A stretch of 64,000 bases of DNA from assembly GCA_002084765.1 (NCBI GenBank), contig NBMB01000029.1, forward strand, positions 36,324 through 100,323, in the 5' to 3' direction. A program made the position numbers and the translations under genes. The notes below the pieces were generated by a model that ran no database searches, was not told the origin of the DNA, and saw only the letters and a list, made by a program, of their open reading frames with translations. This document shows positions 27,175 through 36,622 of the stretch, one piece after another (position 1 is the first letter of the stretch; each line of letters begins with the position of its first letter). The DNA comes from Candidatus Cloacimonetes bacterium 4572_55 (lineage in GTDB: Bacteria > 4572-55).

Positions 27175-28258
27175 CAGTGCTTTTTTCGATTTCTTCGGAA
27201 TTTTCAGAGTTCTCAACGTCAAATAAAATCACGGCGAGCAGGTAAAAAAGAGAAATTCTCAGTCTATACAGAATCGAGCAATCCGATGTGGATTTCCATA
27301 TTCTTCCGTAAATAGAGTTAAGTTTTGGAAATGTTTGAATGATCTCATCTACCTGTTTTTGATAGCGAGACTTTTTGGTCTTAAATAAATATTTCCGGGT
27401 AAATCGCAAGAGATTTTTTGAGAAGAAAATCGACCACAAGCCAAGGATCAAAAAGGATCTGATGAGGATATAAAGGACATCTCCAGGTGGAATCACGCCA
27501 GTCAGAAGGATCGGCAGACAAGAAATGATGATCAAAAGGGGAACATAGAATCGGTATCTCCTCAAGAAGGAGGGTTTTTTTCGTTTTGTTACGCCCCAGT
27601 CAGAGTCGGACGATAGATTTTCGGATAGAATATTTGAATGAAAATTTCGGAACTCTGTTGAGTTAGAAAAATCGGAAATAAGTCGCGGGAGTTTCCAGGC
27701 GATCCATCCAGCTATGATCCCCGCAATAAAATAGATTGTCACATAGAGGATCATCAAGCCGGTGATGAAATGCTCGGTTTCGACGCCGAAAAATGAACGG
27801 ATTAGTTGGGCGGAGCCTTGATTTAACGCCTCCCAAAAATTTATGCCAAATAAGATCGTGAGCATAAAGATTTTTTGCACAGAAGAGAATGAGACATTGA
27901 TCGCGCCGAGCACAATAGTGGAGAATCGATGAACCCCGAATGCGCTGAAAATCAGCTCGCCCAGGCATCCTTGGATAAATACGGAAAAATAGGCGGCAAA
28001 CGGTGAGTGTGGGCTGATAAGACCTTTCACGAGCAAGACTGTGATCGTGGCTTGCAGGATATCTCCTCTCCGGTCGGAAAAACGCCCGATCATGCTGATA
28101 AACAGGACGGCAAGTCCAGCGAGAGCCATGCCCTTGATCGGAATCCCCACAGCGTGCAGCACCCCGCCGATCACGGACTCGGAGAATGCCCATAACATGG
28201 TCAATCGGGCTACGACTCGGATTTTTTGGGAATATAAGGAAGAGTTGGGCTCCAGCAT
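27161..28258 (-). CDS. Polytopic membrane protein, possible ECF-type substrate component, unknown
   Basis: 365 residues. Residues 15-195 hold about five or six hydrophobic segments rich in Gly (VIGGVLHAVGIPIKGMALAG, FIQGCLGELIFSAFGVHRF, TIYFIAGIIAGWIAWKL), in the style of small-molecule S components. A cytoplasmic basic stretch leads to another pair of helices (FYVPLLIIISCLPILLTG and LYILIRSFLILGLWSIFF) and an acidic tail. It sits in a tight unit with a NTPase gene (gap 9 bp) and mobA (overlap 14 bp), so a role linked to molybdenum-enzyme or nucleoside metabolism is suggested by context only. GAGG precedes the ATG. Confidence 0.7.
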   Translation of the reverse strand: MLEPNSSLYSQKIRVVARLTMLWAFSESVIGGVLHAVGIPIKGMALAGLAVLFISMIGRFSDRRGDILQATITVLLVKGLISPHSPFAAYFSVFIQGCLGELIFSAFGVHRFSTIVLGAINVSFSSVQKIFMLTILFGINFWEALNQGSAQLIRSFFGVETEHFITGLMILYVTIYFIAGIIAGWIAWKLPRLISDFSNSTEFRNFHSNILSENLSSDSDWGVTKRKKPSFLRRYRFYVPLLIIISCLPILLTGVIPPGDVLYILIRSFLILGLWSIFFSKNLLRFTRKYLFKTKKSRYQKQVDEIIQTFPKLNSIYGRIWKSTSDCSILYRLRISLFYLLAVILFDVENSENSEEIEKSTDGAT

Positions 28259-28267
28259 TGGATCGCC

Positions 28268-28783
28268 TCAAGCGAGTTGGTTCAGCGTCGTTTTCAGCGC
28301 GTCTATTTCTGATCGTCTCGTGACGATCAGTAGCCGCGTATGATTTTCCTTATTTTGTAAAAAATGGCGCAACAAAGGATAAAATCCCTGTTTGCGTCGC
28401 AATTCCAAAGGTCCGATTTCGTCTAAGATCAGCAGATCGCCGCGTTGGCTCAACAGTCCTTCAATGAGCCGGGCAAAACCGCGTCGATCAAAGTGGAACC
28501 GTCCCAACTGCCAATTCTCCTGAAATCGCTGGGAACGGATGAGACCGCGGCGTTCGCCTGTCCGAATATCCAGCAGGTCATACCCTACCTTCACGCCATT
28601 TTCGATAACGGATTCGCTGACGACGCCAAAAATGTCGATTCTATTTTTTCTCCACTCGTGCAGCCAGCGACGGATGCACGTCGTTTTTCCAGAGTCGATT
28701 TCGTCGGTCAGGAGGTGGAGCTGAGCCGAGGAAATGTCTGGAACGGGATCGTTGACAGAATATCGTCTTATGTCAATTTTCAT
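28268..28783 (-). CDS. THEP1-like nucleoside-triphosphatase (NTPase_1/DUF2478 family)
   Basis: 171-residue P-loop protein. The Walker A region reads TDEIDSGKTTCIRRWL: GKT is kept, but the first Gly of GxxGxGKT is Asp and the second is also Asp. The Walker B region LLILDEIGPLEL is the hallmark of the THEP1 family. Members hydrolyse NTPs in vitro and often sit beside molybdenum- or purine-related genes. Here it is between ssnA (12 bp upstream) and the membrane protein. Start ATG at 28783; ribosome site weak. Substrate unknown. Confidence 0.8.
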   Translation of the reverse strand: MKIDIRRYSVNDPVPDISSAQLHLLTDEIDSGKTTCIRRWLHEWRKNRIDIFGVVSESVIENGVKVGYDLLDIRTGERRGLIRSQRFQENWQLGRFHFDRRGFARLIEGLLSQRGDLLILDEIGPLELRRKQGFYPLLRHFLQNKENHTRLLIVTRRSEIDALKTTLNQLA

Positions 28784-28794
28784 TTTTTAAGATT

Positions 28795-30177
28795 TCATTT
28801 TTTAAGAGAGGATAAAGAAGATAAGGTCGGCAAATTATAAAATTTTTCCCACACGCGCTTTGCAACGGGTCGGGATCGAGCCGCTACCTCTGCCTCGTCG
28901 ATATGAAGTAACTTTCCATTTTCCATCACGACCGTGCCGTTAATGATCGAACCGCTCACCTCCGCGTCGGTAATGCCGAACAGGAAATGCCCCCAAAAAT
29001 TGTCGGACGTCAGTGGCGTGGGCGGAAAATAGTCGATAAAGATCATATCAGCCAAATAGCCGGGTTCGATTTTGCCGATTTTTTCCCCGCTGATTCGTTC
29101 ATATATCTCCGGGTTATTTTTCAGCGTCATCCGCCTGACCTCATCCCATCCAATCCTGGGATCTTTTCGTATATGTTTATGCGCCAGATTTGCAGTCCGC
29201 ACATCCGGCTTGATGTCCGGCGACATGCCGTCCGTGCCGATCCCGACCATTGCCCTTTTTTCCATTAAAGGCAAAATATCTGTGACGCCGACTGCATTAT
29301 TCATATTGGATTGGGGGGCGTGAACGACCATCGCGCGGCTCTCTATCAAAATTCGTCGATCGTCGTCGCTCAGATGAACGCAATGCGCGGCAATCGTATC
29401 GGGTCCGAGGATTTTTCGTCCCGATAATCTCTGGAATAGGGATTCGCCAGTCAATTTCATTGTCATCTGTTGGTCAACCGCGTCCTCCGCGAGGTGAATA
29501 TGAAAACCTTTGTTGTACCGACAGCTTAGATCATACGCCCGTTCTAACGTCCGGTTGTGCAATGTAAAAGAGGCGTGCAGCCCGATCATAGCGTCGAATA
29601 GGCGATGCGGATTCTCCTTTTTTGCCTGACGACATTTTTCGATATAGCGGGCATTTTCTCTCAGACTCTGATCGGCAAGACGCGATCCGTGACGATCAGA
29701 AGTCTCGAAGCAGAGCGCGGCTCTCATACCGACTCGACTCAGCGCGTCTTCGATCCGATCCAAACTCCCGTCGATTGCATGGAAACTCGCGTGGTGATCG
29801 ATCATAGTCGTCACCCCTTTTTTGATTCCAGTGATCGCGGCTGTCAGGGCACTGTAAAAGACTGCTTCCAGATCCAAAGCCGCGTCCAATTTCCACCAAA
29901 ATCGAGCCAGAATATCAAAAAAATTTCGCGGCGGATCGGATAGAGCCAAACCTCGAGCGTACGCGCTGTAAAAATGGGTATGCGCATTGATCAGACCAGG
30001 CATCAACAGCCGCCCCTGCCCGTCGATCCAATTAAAATTCGCGTATTTTTCTTTGAGTCCTCGCTCCGGTCCGACCTCGCATATCCGGTTGCCATGGACC
30101 GCTACTGCATGATCGTAAAGCAGACCGTCCTGATCATTTCCGGTAAATATCGTCGCATGATGAATCAGTACGCCCAT
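28795..30177 (-). CDS. ssnA: Amidohydrolase, SsnA-like (guanine/chlorohydrolase family)
   Basis: 460 residues. Metal-dependent deaminase/chlorohydrolase-fold enzyme: metal ligands in PGLINAHTHFYSAYARG, a histidine in FHIHLAEDAVDQ, AAHCVHLSDDD and GIGTDGMSPD. The C-terminal signature LFGITDAEVSGSIINGTVVM plus EAEVAARSRPVAKRVWEKF matches SsnA, which travels with selenium- or molybdenum-dependent hydroxylase operons in my knowledge of that family. A good AAGGAG lies before the ATG. It heads the unit ssnA-NTPase-membrane protein-mobA. The reaction is not established for SsnA; guanine deaminase is an alternative. Confidence 0.82.
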   Translation of the reverse strand: MGVLIHHATIFTGNDQDGLLYDHAVAVHGNRICEVGPERGLKEKYANFNWIDGQGRLLMPGLINAHTHFYSAYARGLALSDPPRNFFDILARFWWKLDAALDLEAVFYSALTAAITGIKKGVTTMIDHHASFHAIDGSLDRIEDALSRVGMRAALCFETSDRHGSRLADQSLRENARYIEKCRQAKKENPHRLFDAMIGLHASFTLHNRTLERAYDLSCRYNKGFHIHLAEDAVDQQMTMKLTGESLFQRLSGRKILGPDTIAAHCVHLSDDDRRILIESRAMVVHAPQSNMNNAVGVTDILPLMEKRAMVGIGTDGMSPDIKPDVRTANLAHKHIRKDPRIGWDEVRRMTLKNNPEIYERISGEKIGKIEPGYLADMIFIDYFPPTPLTSDNFWGHFLFGITDAEVSGSIINGTVVMENGKLLHIDEAEVAARSRPVAKRVWEKFYNLPTLSSLSSLKK

Positions 30178-30217
30178 TTCAACTCCTTGACATTCATTGT
30201 TTTAAATCGATTATTTA

Positions 30218-30991
30218 TCAATCCCACGATACGTCGCCCCATTGGTCAGCACCTCGATGAACCGCGCCCTTTTCATACCAGAAAAATTCGACGTTCTTCG
30301 AATGATACATATCTCCCCGGCAATAAACCTTAAAAGGCAACTTCATTGCTTGGATTTGACGGCAAACTCTCCAGTAGTCGCTATCCGGGATGTCTAACTC
30401 GTTGGCGTGCATTGCGCCGCCTCGTCCGAACGGGATCAATTTATAGAGATGCCAAGCATGCAGACGCGATTGCTCGCTGTAGGTTCTTAGAAAATGCGCC
30501 AACGCTGTTATGGAGACAATATTTTCTCTCGTTATCAGGGTCGATACTGTGAGCGATTTGCGCGCATGTTTCAATTTTTGCAACCGATCTCGGACAATTG
30601 CATAATGGCTTTCTCTATAAGGTCGTAGCCGATTGTGAATTTTTTCGTCCATTGCCTCAAGCGGAATCACATAGCGGTCGATCTCGTCGGCATACTCAAA
30701 TCCCGGAGACAGAGCGATACTGTTTGTCCCCAACTGCACGATAAAGCCGAGCCCCTTCGCCTCTTTTGCCAGTCGAAAAAGGTCACCTCTCCAGAGCGTG
30801 GGCTCGCCTCCGCCCAGAACAACGTATTTGACCGATTGGGACCGCAATCGACGCAGGAGAGCGACCGCCTCGTCAAAAGGGAAACTCTCCGTTTGATCGG
30901 ATGTGATGCAAAAGGGGCATTTCATATTGCAGCGGGAAGTTAAGAAGAGAACTGCAACCGATATTTTTTGTAACGTGTTTGGATTTTTCAT
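30218..30991 (-). CDS. Radical SAM protein, unknown substrate
   Basis: 257 residues. The [4Fe-4S]-binding CNMKCPFC (CxxxCxxC) is near residue 20, and the SAM-contact GGGEPTLWRGDLF follows. The protein stops after the core barrel, with no SPASM or MoaA-type C-terminal cluster; a few late Cys (CRQIQ, YCRGD) do not form a recognisable motif. It precedes ssnA by 40 bp on the same strand and may belong to the same transcript, so a cofactor or nucleoside modification role is possible. I considered viperin-like activity and found no support. Confidence 0.85.
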   Translation of the reverse strand: MKNPNTLQKISVAVLFLTSRCNMKCPFCITSDQTESFPFDEAVALLRRLRSQSVKYVVLGGGEPTLWRGDLFRLAKEAKGLGFIVQLGTNSIALSPGFEYADEIDRYVIPLEAMDEKIHNRLRPYRESHYAIVRDRLQKLKHARKSLTVSTLITRENIVSITALAHFLRTYSEQSRLHAWHLYKLIPFGRGGAMHANELDIPDSDYWRVCRQIQAMKLPFKVYCRGDMYHSKNVEFFWYEKGAVHRGADQWGDVSWD

Positions 30992-31112
30992 TTATTTTGC
31001 GAATCGTAAAGAGCGACGAGCTTATCGAACGCTCGTAAGGTTTGGACAGAAAAAGATAGGAAATTTCGCGTATTTGTCAACAAAATTTCGTCGTAAGTGT
31101 GATCTTTTGAGA

Positions 31113-33929
31113 CTACGGTGCCACCAGATTCTTTATCGTTTGCGTCAATTTAGCCAGGCTGACAGGTTTGCTGAAATATTCATTTGCGCCCGCGGCGAGA
31201 CAGCACTCTCGGTCGCCCTCCATTGCCAACGCGGTCACAGCGATAATGGGTGTGTTCGAGATACGTTTATCCCCTCGAATCCGGCGTATTGTCGCCAGCC
31301 CGTCCATTTGTGGCATTTGGATGTCAATCAAAACAAGGTCGGGTCGCTTTTCATAGACGCGCTCCAGAGCTTCCTTCCCGTTACGCGCGTTGATAGGCGA
31401 TGATCTGTAACCATTTGCCCGCAAATAGATCGAAATTGCATCTATGGCGGCTTCATTGTCGTCTACAACCATAACGAGCGGGGCGTCGTTGTCACGGCTT
31501 GAACTTTTCGGGTTAATTAGAGAGGCGAAGGAGTTTTTGTCAGAAAAAATAGGGTATGGGGCGACGTTCAAATCGATCGAATCTTGCCAAAGAAGCCGCA
31601 CAGTAAAACGACTGCCCTTGCCGACTTCGCTCTCAGCAGAAATCCCGCCGCCGTGAAGAGTTACCATCTTATAGACCAACGACAAACCAAGACCAGTGCC
31701 AGGGTGCCGACGAGAAAGCCTGCTGTCCAATTGAGTAAACGGTTCAAACAGCCGACTCATATCTTCTTGAGAAATGCCAATGCCAGTGTCCCAAATAGTA
31801 AACAGCACCGCCTGCTGCCGGGCGTCTCCCACGACTTCCAGACCGATGGAACCGTGATCCGGAGTAAATTTTACAGCGTTGGTCAATAAATTGACTAATA
31901 TCTGCTTAAGCCGCCTCTCGTCGGCTTGGATACTGGTCGCACGGGGGTCGTAATCGGAATGAATTTTTATATTTTTTTTAATAGCCATCTGCTTGATAAA
32001 TCTCAAACTTGCCTCGCATACCGACTTGATCCCAACGGACCGGATGTCCAGTTCCAGCTTGCCTGCGCCGATCTTGGAAAGGTCGAGGATATCGTTGATT
32101 AAGGCGAGCAGATGTTGCCCGCTCTCTTCAATAATGGTCAAAATTTCCATCTCTTTTTTGTTCATTTCTCCGTAAACTTCATCGTGCAGGACTTCCGAAA
32201 GACCCAAAATCGTATTCAGCGGAGTGCGCAGTTCATGGCTCATATTCGCGAGAAATTCGTCCTTGAGCCGTGCGCTACGAGCCAGTTTTGCATTTGCTTC
32301 GCTCAACTTTGCCGTGCGCTCCTCGACTCTCTGAGCCAGACGCGTCCGTTCGATCTCTAGCGCGCGTTCGGTCTGCTTGCGATCCGTGATATCTCGGATA
32401 ATCGCCAGGACTTCATCTCTCCCACAAACCACGATTCGCGCCTCAAAATCTTTCTCTTTTAATTGATATTCAAAAACTTGGAGATCATTAGTCTGGAGTG
32501 CCCGCGCAATATGATAAAGGGTCTGGTCAGAAATACGCGGCAAAATCTGGCGAACCGATTTTCCGATAAACTGGTCGGTCAGAGTCGCCAATTTGCTTTC
32601 CTCCGTGACCCTTGCATTGATAAAAACGCCATTTTTGTCCAATCGGAACATCATATCTGGGATGACATTTAACAGTGCCCGATTTTCCGCTTCACTTTTT
32701 TTCAGAGCGCGCTCCGCCTGGATGCGCTCCACCACTTTCCCCAGACGCCTGGCGACTGCTTGCAATAAATTTCTTTCTTCCGGCAAAAACGTCAGATCGG
32801 CTCGAGATGGATCATCCTTATAAAACAGATCGATCCCCCCCTCGGATTCGTCATAGACCTCAATATCAACGCTCAATTTATGCGCGCTTTCCTCAAATTT
32901 TTTCGATCTGAACTCCTGATCTTTAAAGCGAATTCGGGCGGAAGTCATCGCATCCGGAAGTTGCCAGGCTGGCGGCAAAAGTTCGACAGTGCCTTGAAAT
33001 ATCTCCGATAGCGAGACCCCGTCCTTTTCCACCAAACGGGATACGTTGTATAACCCGTTCAACTCCTTAATCCGATCATTTAAATCTTTGGTGCGTTTTC
33101 GGAGCAATTTCTCCACCTGCTTTCGCTCCGTAATATCCAGCAAAATTCCTTGATAATGGGTCACTAAACCGCTGGAATCCAACCGCGCCCAGGTTCGGGC
33201 GTCCAGCCAACGCACATCTCCAGAATGGGTGATGATTCGGTACTCACGGACAAATTTCTTTAATCCATCCTCTTGATAACGTTGAAATTCAGATGTGATG
33301 CGTTCCCGATCATTCGAGTGGATCAATCGAAAAAAAGAAAATTTCCCACTATAAAAATCTTCTGACTTATAACCAAATCGAGAGACGTTTTCAGAGACAA
33401 ATTCAACGGGCCAGCCCGGCTCGTTTCGCCACAAAAAAGCCACAGCGGGACCATTTGTGACAATCTCCTCCAACTCCCGCCGTTTCCGGTGAGTCTCCTG
33501 CAAAATCTGAGTAGATCGTTTTTCCAGCTCCTGGTAGGATTGACTGAGCGTGTTCCGAATCCGATTGCATTCCCGCCTCTGAAAGACAATTCGCTCTGCG
33601 ATCTCCAGCCGCAAGTCGATCTTGTCCCGATCAAAAGGATTGCAGATAAAATCATCCGAGCCCGCCTTGAGCATAATTCGGTTTATATCCATCCGGCTAC
33701 CGACTGTCAAAATTGCGATTTCTTTTCCTTCTGACGTTGAGCGAATTTTCTCGCAAATCCTACGGACGCGCGCGCTGTTTACGCTCTCTAAGTCAAATAT
33801 GAGGATAGGCGGAAGTTCTCTGCTTTCGTCAATCCAGTCGGAAACAGAAACGTGGTTTCCTCTCTCCTCTGAGACTTGCTGAATATGAGAAAGAGGTCGA
33901 GGTTCCGTCGATACGATCAGAAGTTTCAT
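31113..33929 (-). CDS. Hybrid sensor histidine kinase, REC-PAS-PAS-HisKA-HATPase-REC
   Basis: 938 residues, soluble. An N-terminal receiver-like domain (1-115; LIFDLES) has a degenerate acceptor pocket. PAS/PAC (about 145-270, FVSENVSRFGYKSEDFYSG), a GAF-like stretch (about 285-405), a second PAS (RALLNVIPDMMFRLDKNG) and a coiled coil lead to HisKA (FLANMSHELRTPLNTILGL) and HATPase_c (NLLTNAVKFTP, GTGLGLSLVYKM). The C-terminal receiver is intact (MVVDDNEAAI, LVLIDIQMPQMDG). I choose the ATG at 33929, preceded by GGGGA, over a frame that extends 192 bases upstream into the TonB gene. No DNA-binding partner lies alongside. Confidence 0.92.
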   Translation of the reverse strand: MKLLIVSTEPRPLSHIQQVSEERGNHVSVSDWIDESRELPPILIFDLESVNSARVRRICEKIRSTSEGKEIAILTVGSRMDINRIMLKAGSDDFICNPFDRDKIDLRLEIAERIVFQRRECNRIRNTLSQSYQELEKRSTQILQETHRKRRELEEIVTNGPAVAFLWRNEPGWPVEFVSENVSRFGYKSEDFYSGKFSFFRLIHSNDRERITSEFQRYQEDGLKKFVREYRIITHSGDVRWLDARTWARLDSSGLVTHYQGILLDITERKQVEKLLRKRTKDLNDRIKELNGLYNVSRLVEKDGVSLSEIFQGTVELLPPAWQLPDAMTSARIRFKDQEFRSKKFEESAHKLSVDIEVYDESEGGIDLFYKDDPSRADLTFLPEERNLLQAVARRLGKVVERIQAERALKKSEAENRALLNVIPDMMFRLDKNGVFINARVTEESKLATLTDQFIGKSVRQILPRISDQTLYHIARALQTNDLQVFEYQLKEKDFEARIVVCGRDEVLAIIRDITDRKQTERALEIERTRLAQRVEERTAKLSEANAKLARSARLKDEFLANMSHELRTPLNTILGLSEVLHDEVYGEMNKKEMEILTIIEESGQHLLALINDILDLSKIGAGKLELDIRSVGIKSVCEASLRFIKQMAIKKNIKIHSDYDPRATSIQADERRLKQILVNLLTNAVKFTPDHGSIGLEVVGDARQQAVLFTIWDTGIGISQEDMSRLFEPFTQLDSRLSRRHPGTGLGLSLVYKMVTLHGGGISAESEVGKGSRFTVRLLWQDSIDLNVAPYPIFSDKNSFASLINPKSSSRDNDAPLVMVVDDNEAAIDAISIYLRANGYRSSPINARNGKEALERVYEKRPDLVLIDIQMPQMDGLATIRRIRGDKRISNTPIIAVTALAMEGDRECCLAAGANEYFSKPVSLAKLTQTIKNLVAP

Positions 33930-33963
33930 AGCACTTTCCCCAGATGATTGGCAGAAAAACAAA

Positions 33964-36321
33964 TTAAAACAGGCAGGTGATAGCGAAGAATATCTCTCGC
34001 CCCGGCTGGGGATGATACGCTGGGATAAATCCCTTAGGATTGCGTATCTCCGGCTGAATCTCATCGACCGGACGCACGCCGGAGCCAGTCTGACGACCAA
34101 TTCCAAGATAGTCTTTATCAAACAAATTTCGAATAATCAATTGCGGTTCAACAGAAAACTTCCTGGTCAAATCAGGAAACAAATCGATTCCGGTCAGGGT
34201 CAAATTGCATAAAAAGTAGCCCTCCAGATAACCGTCCGGGTCGTCCTCAATCATATAATCATATCCCACGCTCTGTATCGACTCCTCGTCTTTGGGATAA
34301 AAATATCGGTTGGAAATCGGTGCTTTGATTTTGGAGACCAGATTTCCTCGAATATTCACATTGAATTTGTTTAATAAAAGATAATTAGCGACAAAATTAA
34401 ACTTATGTTTTGATATATTATCGACTTCATTTCCATTTTCGCCCAATGTCAGCGTATAATCGGCAAAAAAACGGAAATTTTTCGATGGGAGCAGCTTCGC
34501 GCTTGCAGTCATCCCGCTGATCTCTGTGGCTCCCACATTTTGGTAATAAGTCACTTTCTCGTCACGCGGACCAACCGGGACAAGGGAGGTATCTGGATTG
34601 GGCTTCTCGACGATCAGGTCGGTTAAACGGTTATAAAAGCAGTTTAGCCCAAGCGACGCGGTTTGGAGCGGCTGAAAACCGATCTCAACCTCATAGGTGC
34701 TGATCGATTGCGATTTAAGCTCAGTATTGCCGCGCCACTCGTCGAAAAGCTCAAAAATAGTCGGCGATTTATACGCTTCGCCATACAACAATTTGAAGCG
34801 AAGAAATTGGAGAGGTTTTCCAGTAAATGCCAGACGCGGATTCCATACATCGCCATATTGATTGTCGGTATCGTATCGAATCCCCGTGGTGAGAAGGTAC
34901 GCGTCGCTCATTCGGTAATAATCCTGGACAAAAAAGGCAGCGTTTTTCGAGAAATACATGGGCTGGACAATCGTTTCTTCGGACGAGTACGCATAATCGA
35001 CAATAGTGGAACTGGTTCTCTGCTCGGGCCCTAAGGAGATGCCGAAATATTGATTGATCCTCTGTTCAACTTGAAATCCGAGGGTCAAATCGTTCTGATC
35101 AGACGTCTGGATATCCGCCTGTTGATCAAAGCCAAATAAAAAACCCTCGCTGTTGTAGCCCTTTTTTTTATCCACCACAGGAGGATTCACGCCATTGTCC
35201 ACGCTTTGATATTGGTGGGTATAATAAAAACCGGTGTTTGGCAAGACGCGAGTGTTTCGATAAAGAAGCCGAGTCTTGAATTCGATCTGATCATTGAACT
35301 GGAATTGATACGATCCGAATCCGCAAATCCCCTGGTTATGAACCTGATAATCCAGCCCATCCGTATTTGTAAAATATTCATATCCAACAATTTGGCTCCC
35401 TAACCCATCATCTTTTTCCCAATAGTTAAATCCGAGCGTGAATCCTTCTTTTTGGAGTCGAATTCGGATAGCCATATCGTTTATATTTGTTTTAAAACCG
35501 TCGGCAATTTTTTTACGACTTCCGTCCGGCTCCCGCTCATTAGCGATAACGCCATATTCGGTAGTGGTTACGGAATCCGGCTCGAAATTGTGATGGTAAT
35601 AATTCCCTGGATCATACCGATCCACGGCGTTGTCTCCATCTGTGTCATACCATCGAGCCGTTGCCTGCAGTGTCAAGCCGTTGTCAAAGCGGTACCCAGC
35701 AAAAATCTCAGGGGAATAGGTCTGATTTGGTCCGGCTATCTGCCGGAAATCGACGAAATAGTTCCGGTCTGAGTGGACGTCGAATTGATCCTTGACGGAT
35801 TTCGTAATGATATGGATCAATCCCGCGTATGCGTTCGCGCCGTATAAAGCCGACCCGGGACCACTGATCACTTCGATCCGTTCGATGTCACTCATCGGCA
35901 TATTGTAGCCCATAAATCGGAACCAGCCGTTGGAAATATCGTTGCGGATGACGCCGTCGATCATAATGAGCAGTTTGGTCTGTCCCGCGTCGGTCATACC
36001 GCGGAAGATAAAGTGGGTGGGATGTTCTCCAGAAGGTTGGGAAGAGATAAAATCGAAACCGGGAAGATCGCGCAGAGCCTCCTCCAAATTTTGGTAGCCG
36101 CGACGGCGAATCATGTTGGACGATATGACGATCACATTTGCCGGAGCTTCGCTCAATATCTGCGATTTTCGGGCGGCTGTAACCACTTTTATTTTCAGTA
36201 GATCCTTCAAATCCATCTGCATCAACTCGTCAATGCGATATTCCTGACAAATAAGAAAAGAAGGGAATTGCACTGCAAAAAATATCAGAAAGATGACCAT
36301 GTTTTTTATCATGTGGTTCAT
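33964..36321 (-). CDS. TonB-dependent outer-membrane receptor
   Basis: 785 residues with a signal peptide (MVIFLIFFAVQFPSFLIC). The box LKDLLKIKVVTAARKSQ is followed by the plug (VIVISSNMIRRRGYQNLEEA, RGMTDAGQTKLLIMIDGV, IERIEVISGPGSALYGANAY) and a long barrel ending REIFFAITCLF. The plug resembles vitamin B12/colicin-type receptors. It precedes the hybrid kinase by 34 bp on the same strand, so they may be co-transcribed. The frame can be opened 9 bases earlier at a GTG; the ATG at 36321 follows GTGGG. No cobalamin riboswitch motif was seen upstream. Confidence 0.93.
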   Translation of the reverse strand: MNHMIKNMVIFLIFFAVQFPSFLICQEYRIDELMQMDLKDLLKIKVVTAARKSQILSEAPANVIVISSNMIRRRGYQNLEEALRDLPGFDFISSQPSGEHPTHFIFRGMTDAGQTKLLIMIDGVIRNDISNGWFRFMGYNMPMSDIERIEVISGPGSALYGANAYAGLIHIITKSVKDQFDVHSDRNYFVDFRQIAGPNQTYSPEIFAGYRFDNGLTLQATARWYDTDGDNAVDRYDPGNYYHHNFEPDSVTTTEYGVIANEREPDGSRKKIADGFKTNINDMAIRIRLQKEGFTLGFNYWEKDDGLGSQIVGYEYFTNTDGLDYQVHNQGICGFGSYQFQFNDQIEFKTRLLYRNTRVLPNTGFYYTHQYQSVDNGVNPPVVDKKKGYNSEGFLFGFDQQADIQTSDQNDLTLGFQVEQRINQYFGISLGPEQRTSSTIVDYAYSSEETIVQPMYFSKNAAFFVQDYYRMSDAYLLTTGIRYDTDNQYGDVWNPRLAFTGKPLQFLRFKLLYGEAYKSPTIFELFDEWRGNTELKSQSISTYEVEIGFQPLQTASLGLNCFYNRLTDLIVEKPNPDTSLVPVGPRDEKVTYYQNVGATEISGMTASAKLLPSKNFRFFADYTLTLGENGNEVDNISKHKFNFVANYLLLNKFNVNIRGNLVSKIKAPISNRYFYPKDEESIQSVGYDYMIEDDPDGYLEGYFLCNLTLTGIDLFPDLTRKFSVEPQLIIRNLFDKDYLGIGRQTGSGVRPVDEIQPEIRNPKGFIPAYHPQPGREIFFAITCLF

Positions 36322-36622
36322 TATACCCACTTATTTTCGTTGTAAATATCTATAACCTTGTCAAATAGCTTGACAGAATTTCAAATCGGATTTATGCTAT
36401 GTCAGAGGCGACAAAATATCCAAAAATTTTATGCCGTCGTGCGCCTTGAATAATTTAACAAAAAAAAATTGGCTTGAGAGAAGATGACCCTCCATAACTG
36501 AACTGCCAATTTAGCAATATTCTATGCTATATCTTATCCTATGTCAATATTTTTATAGGGAATTTTATTTGGAATGCGACGTTGCGATGGGTGCCCGTAA
36601 TTTAAAAAAGTGAGATAACGTC
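36322..36622. other. Intergenic region, 301 bp
   Basis: Divergent spacer between the TonB receptor and the M20 peptidase. It holds one strong rightward promoter-like element (listed) and several short TATGCTAT/ATGTC-type words. Nothing coding. Confidence 0.5.
36370..36398 (+). promoter_or_regulatory. Sigma-70-type promoter
   Basis: TTGACA at 36370-36375, exactly 17 bp, TATGCT at 36393-36398. It would drive the M20 peptidase gene with a leader of about 215 nt. Confidence 0.55.

Noticed and set aside
30218-30991. Prokaryotic viperin (antiviral radical SAM)
   Set aside because: Only the general CxxxCxxC and GGGEP are present; viperin-type surrounding residues and a nucleotide kinase partner are missing, and context is metabolic.
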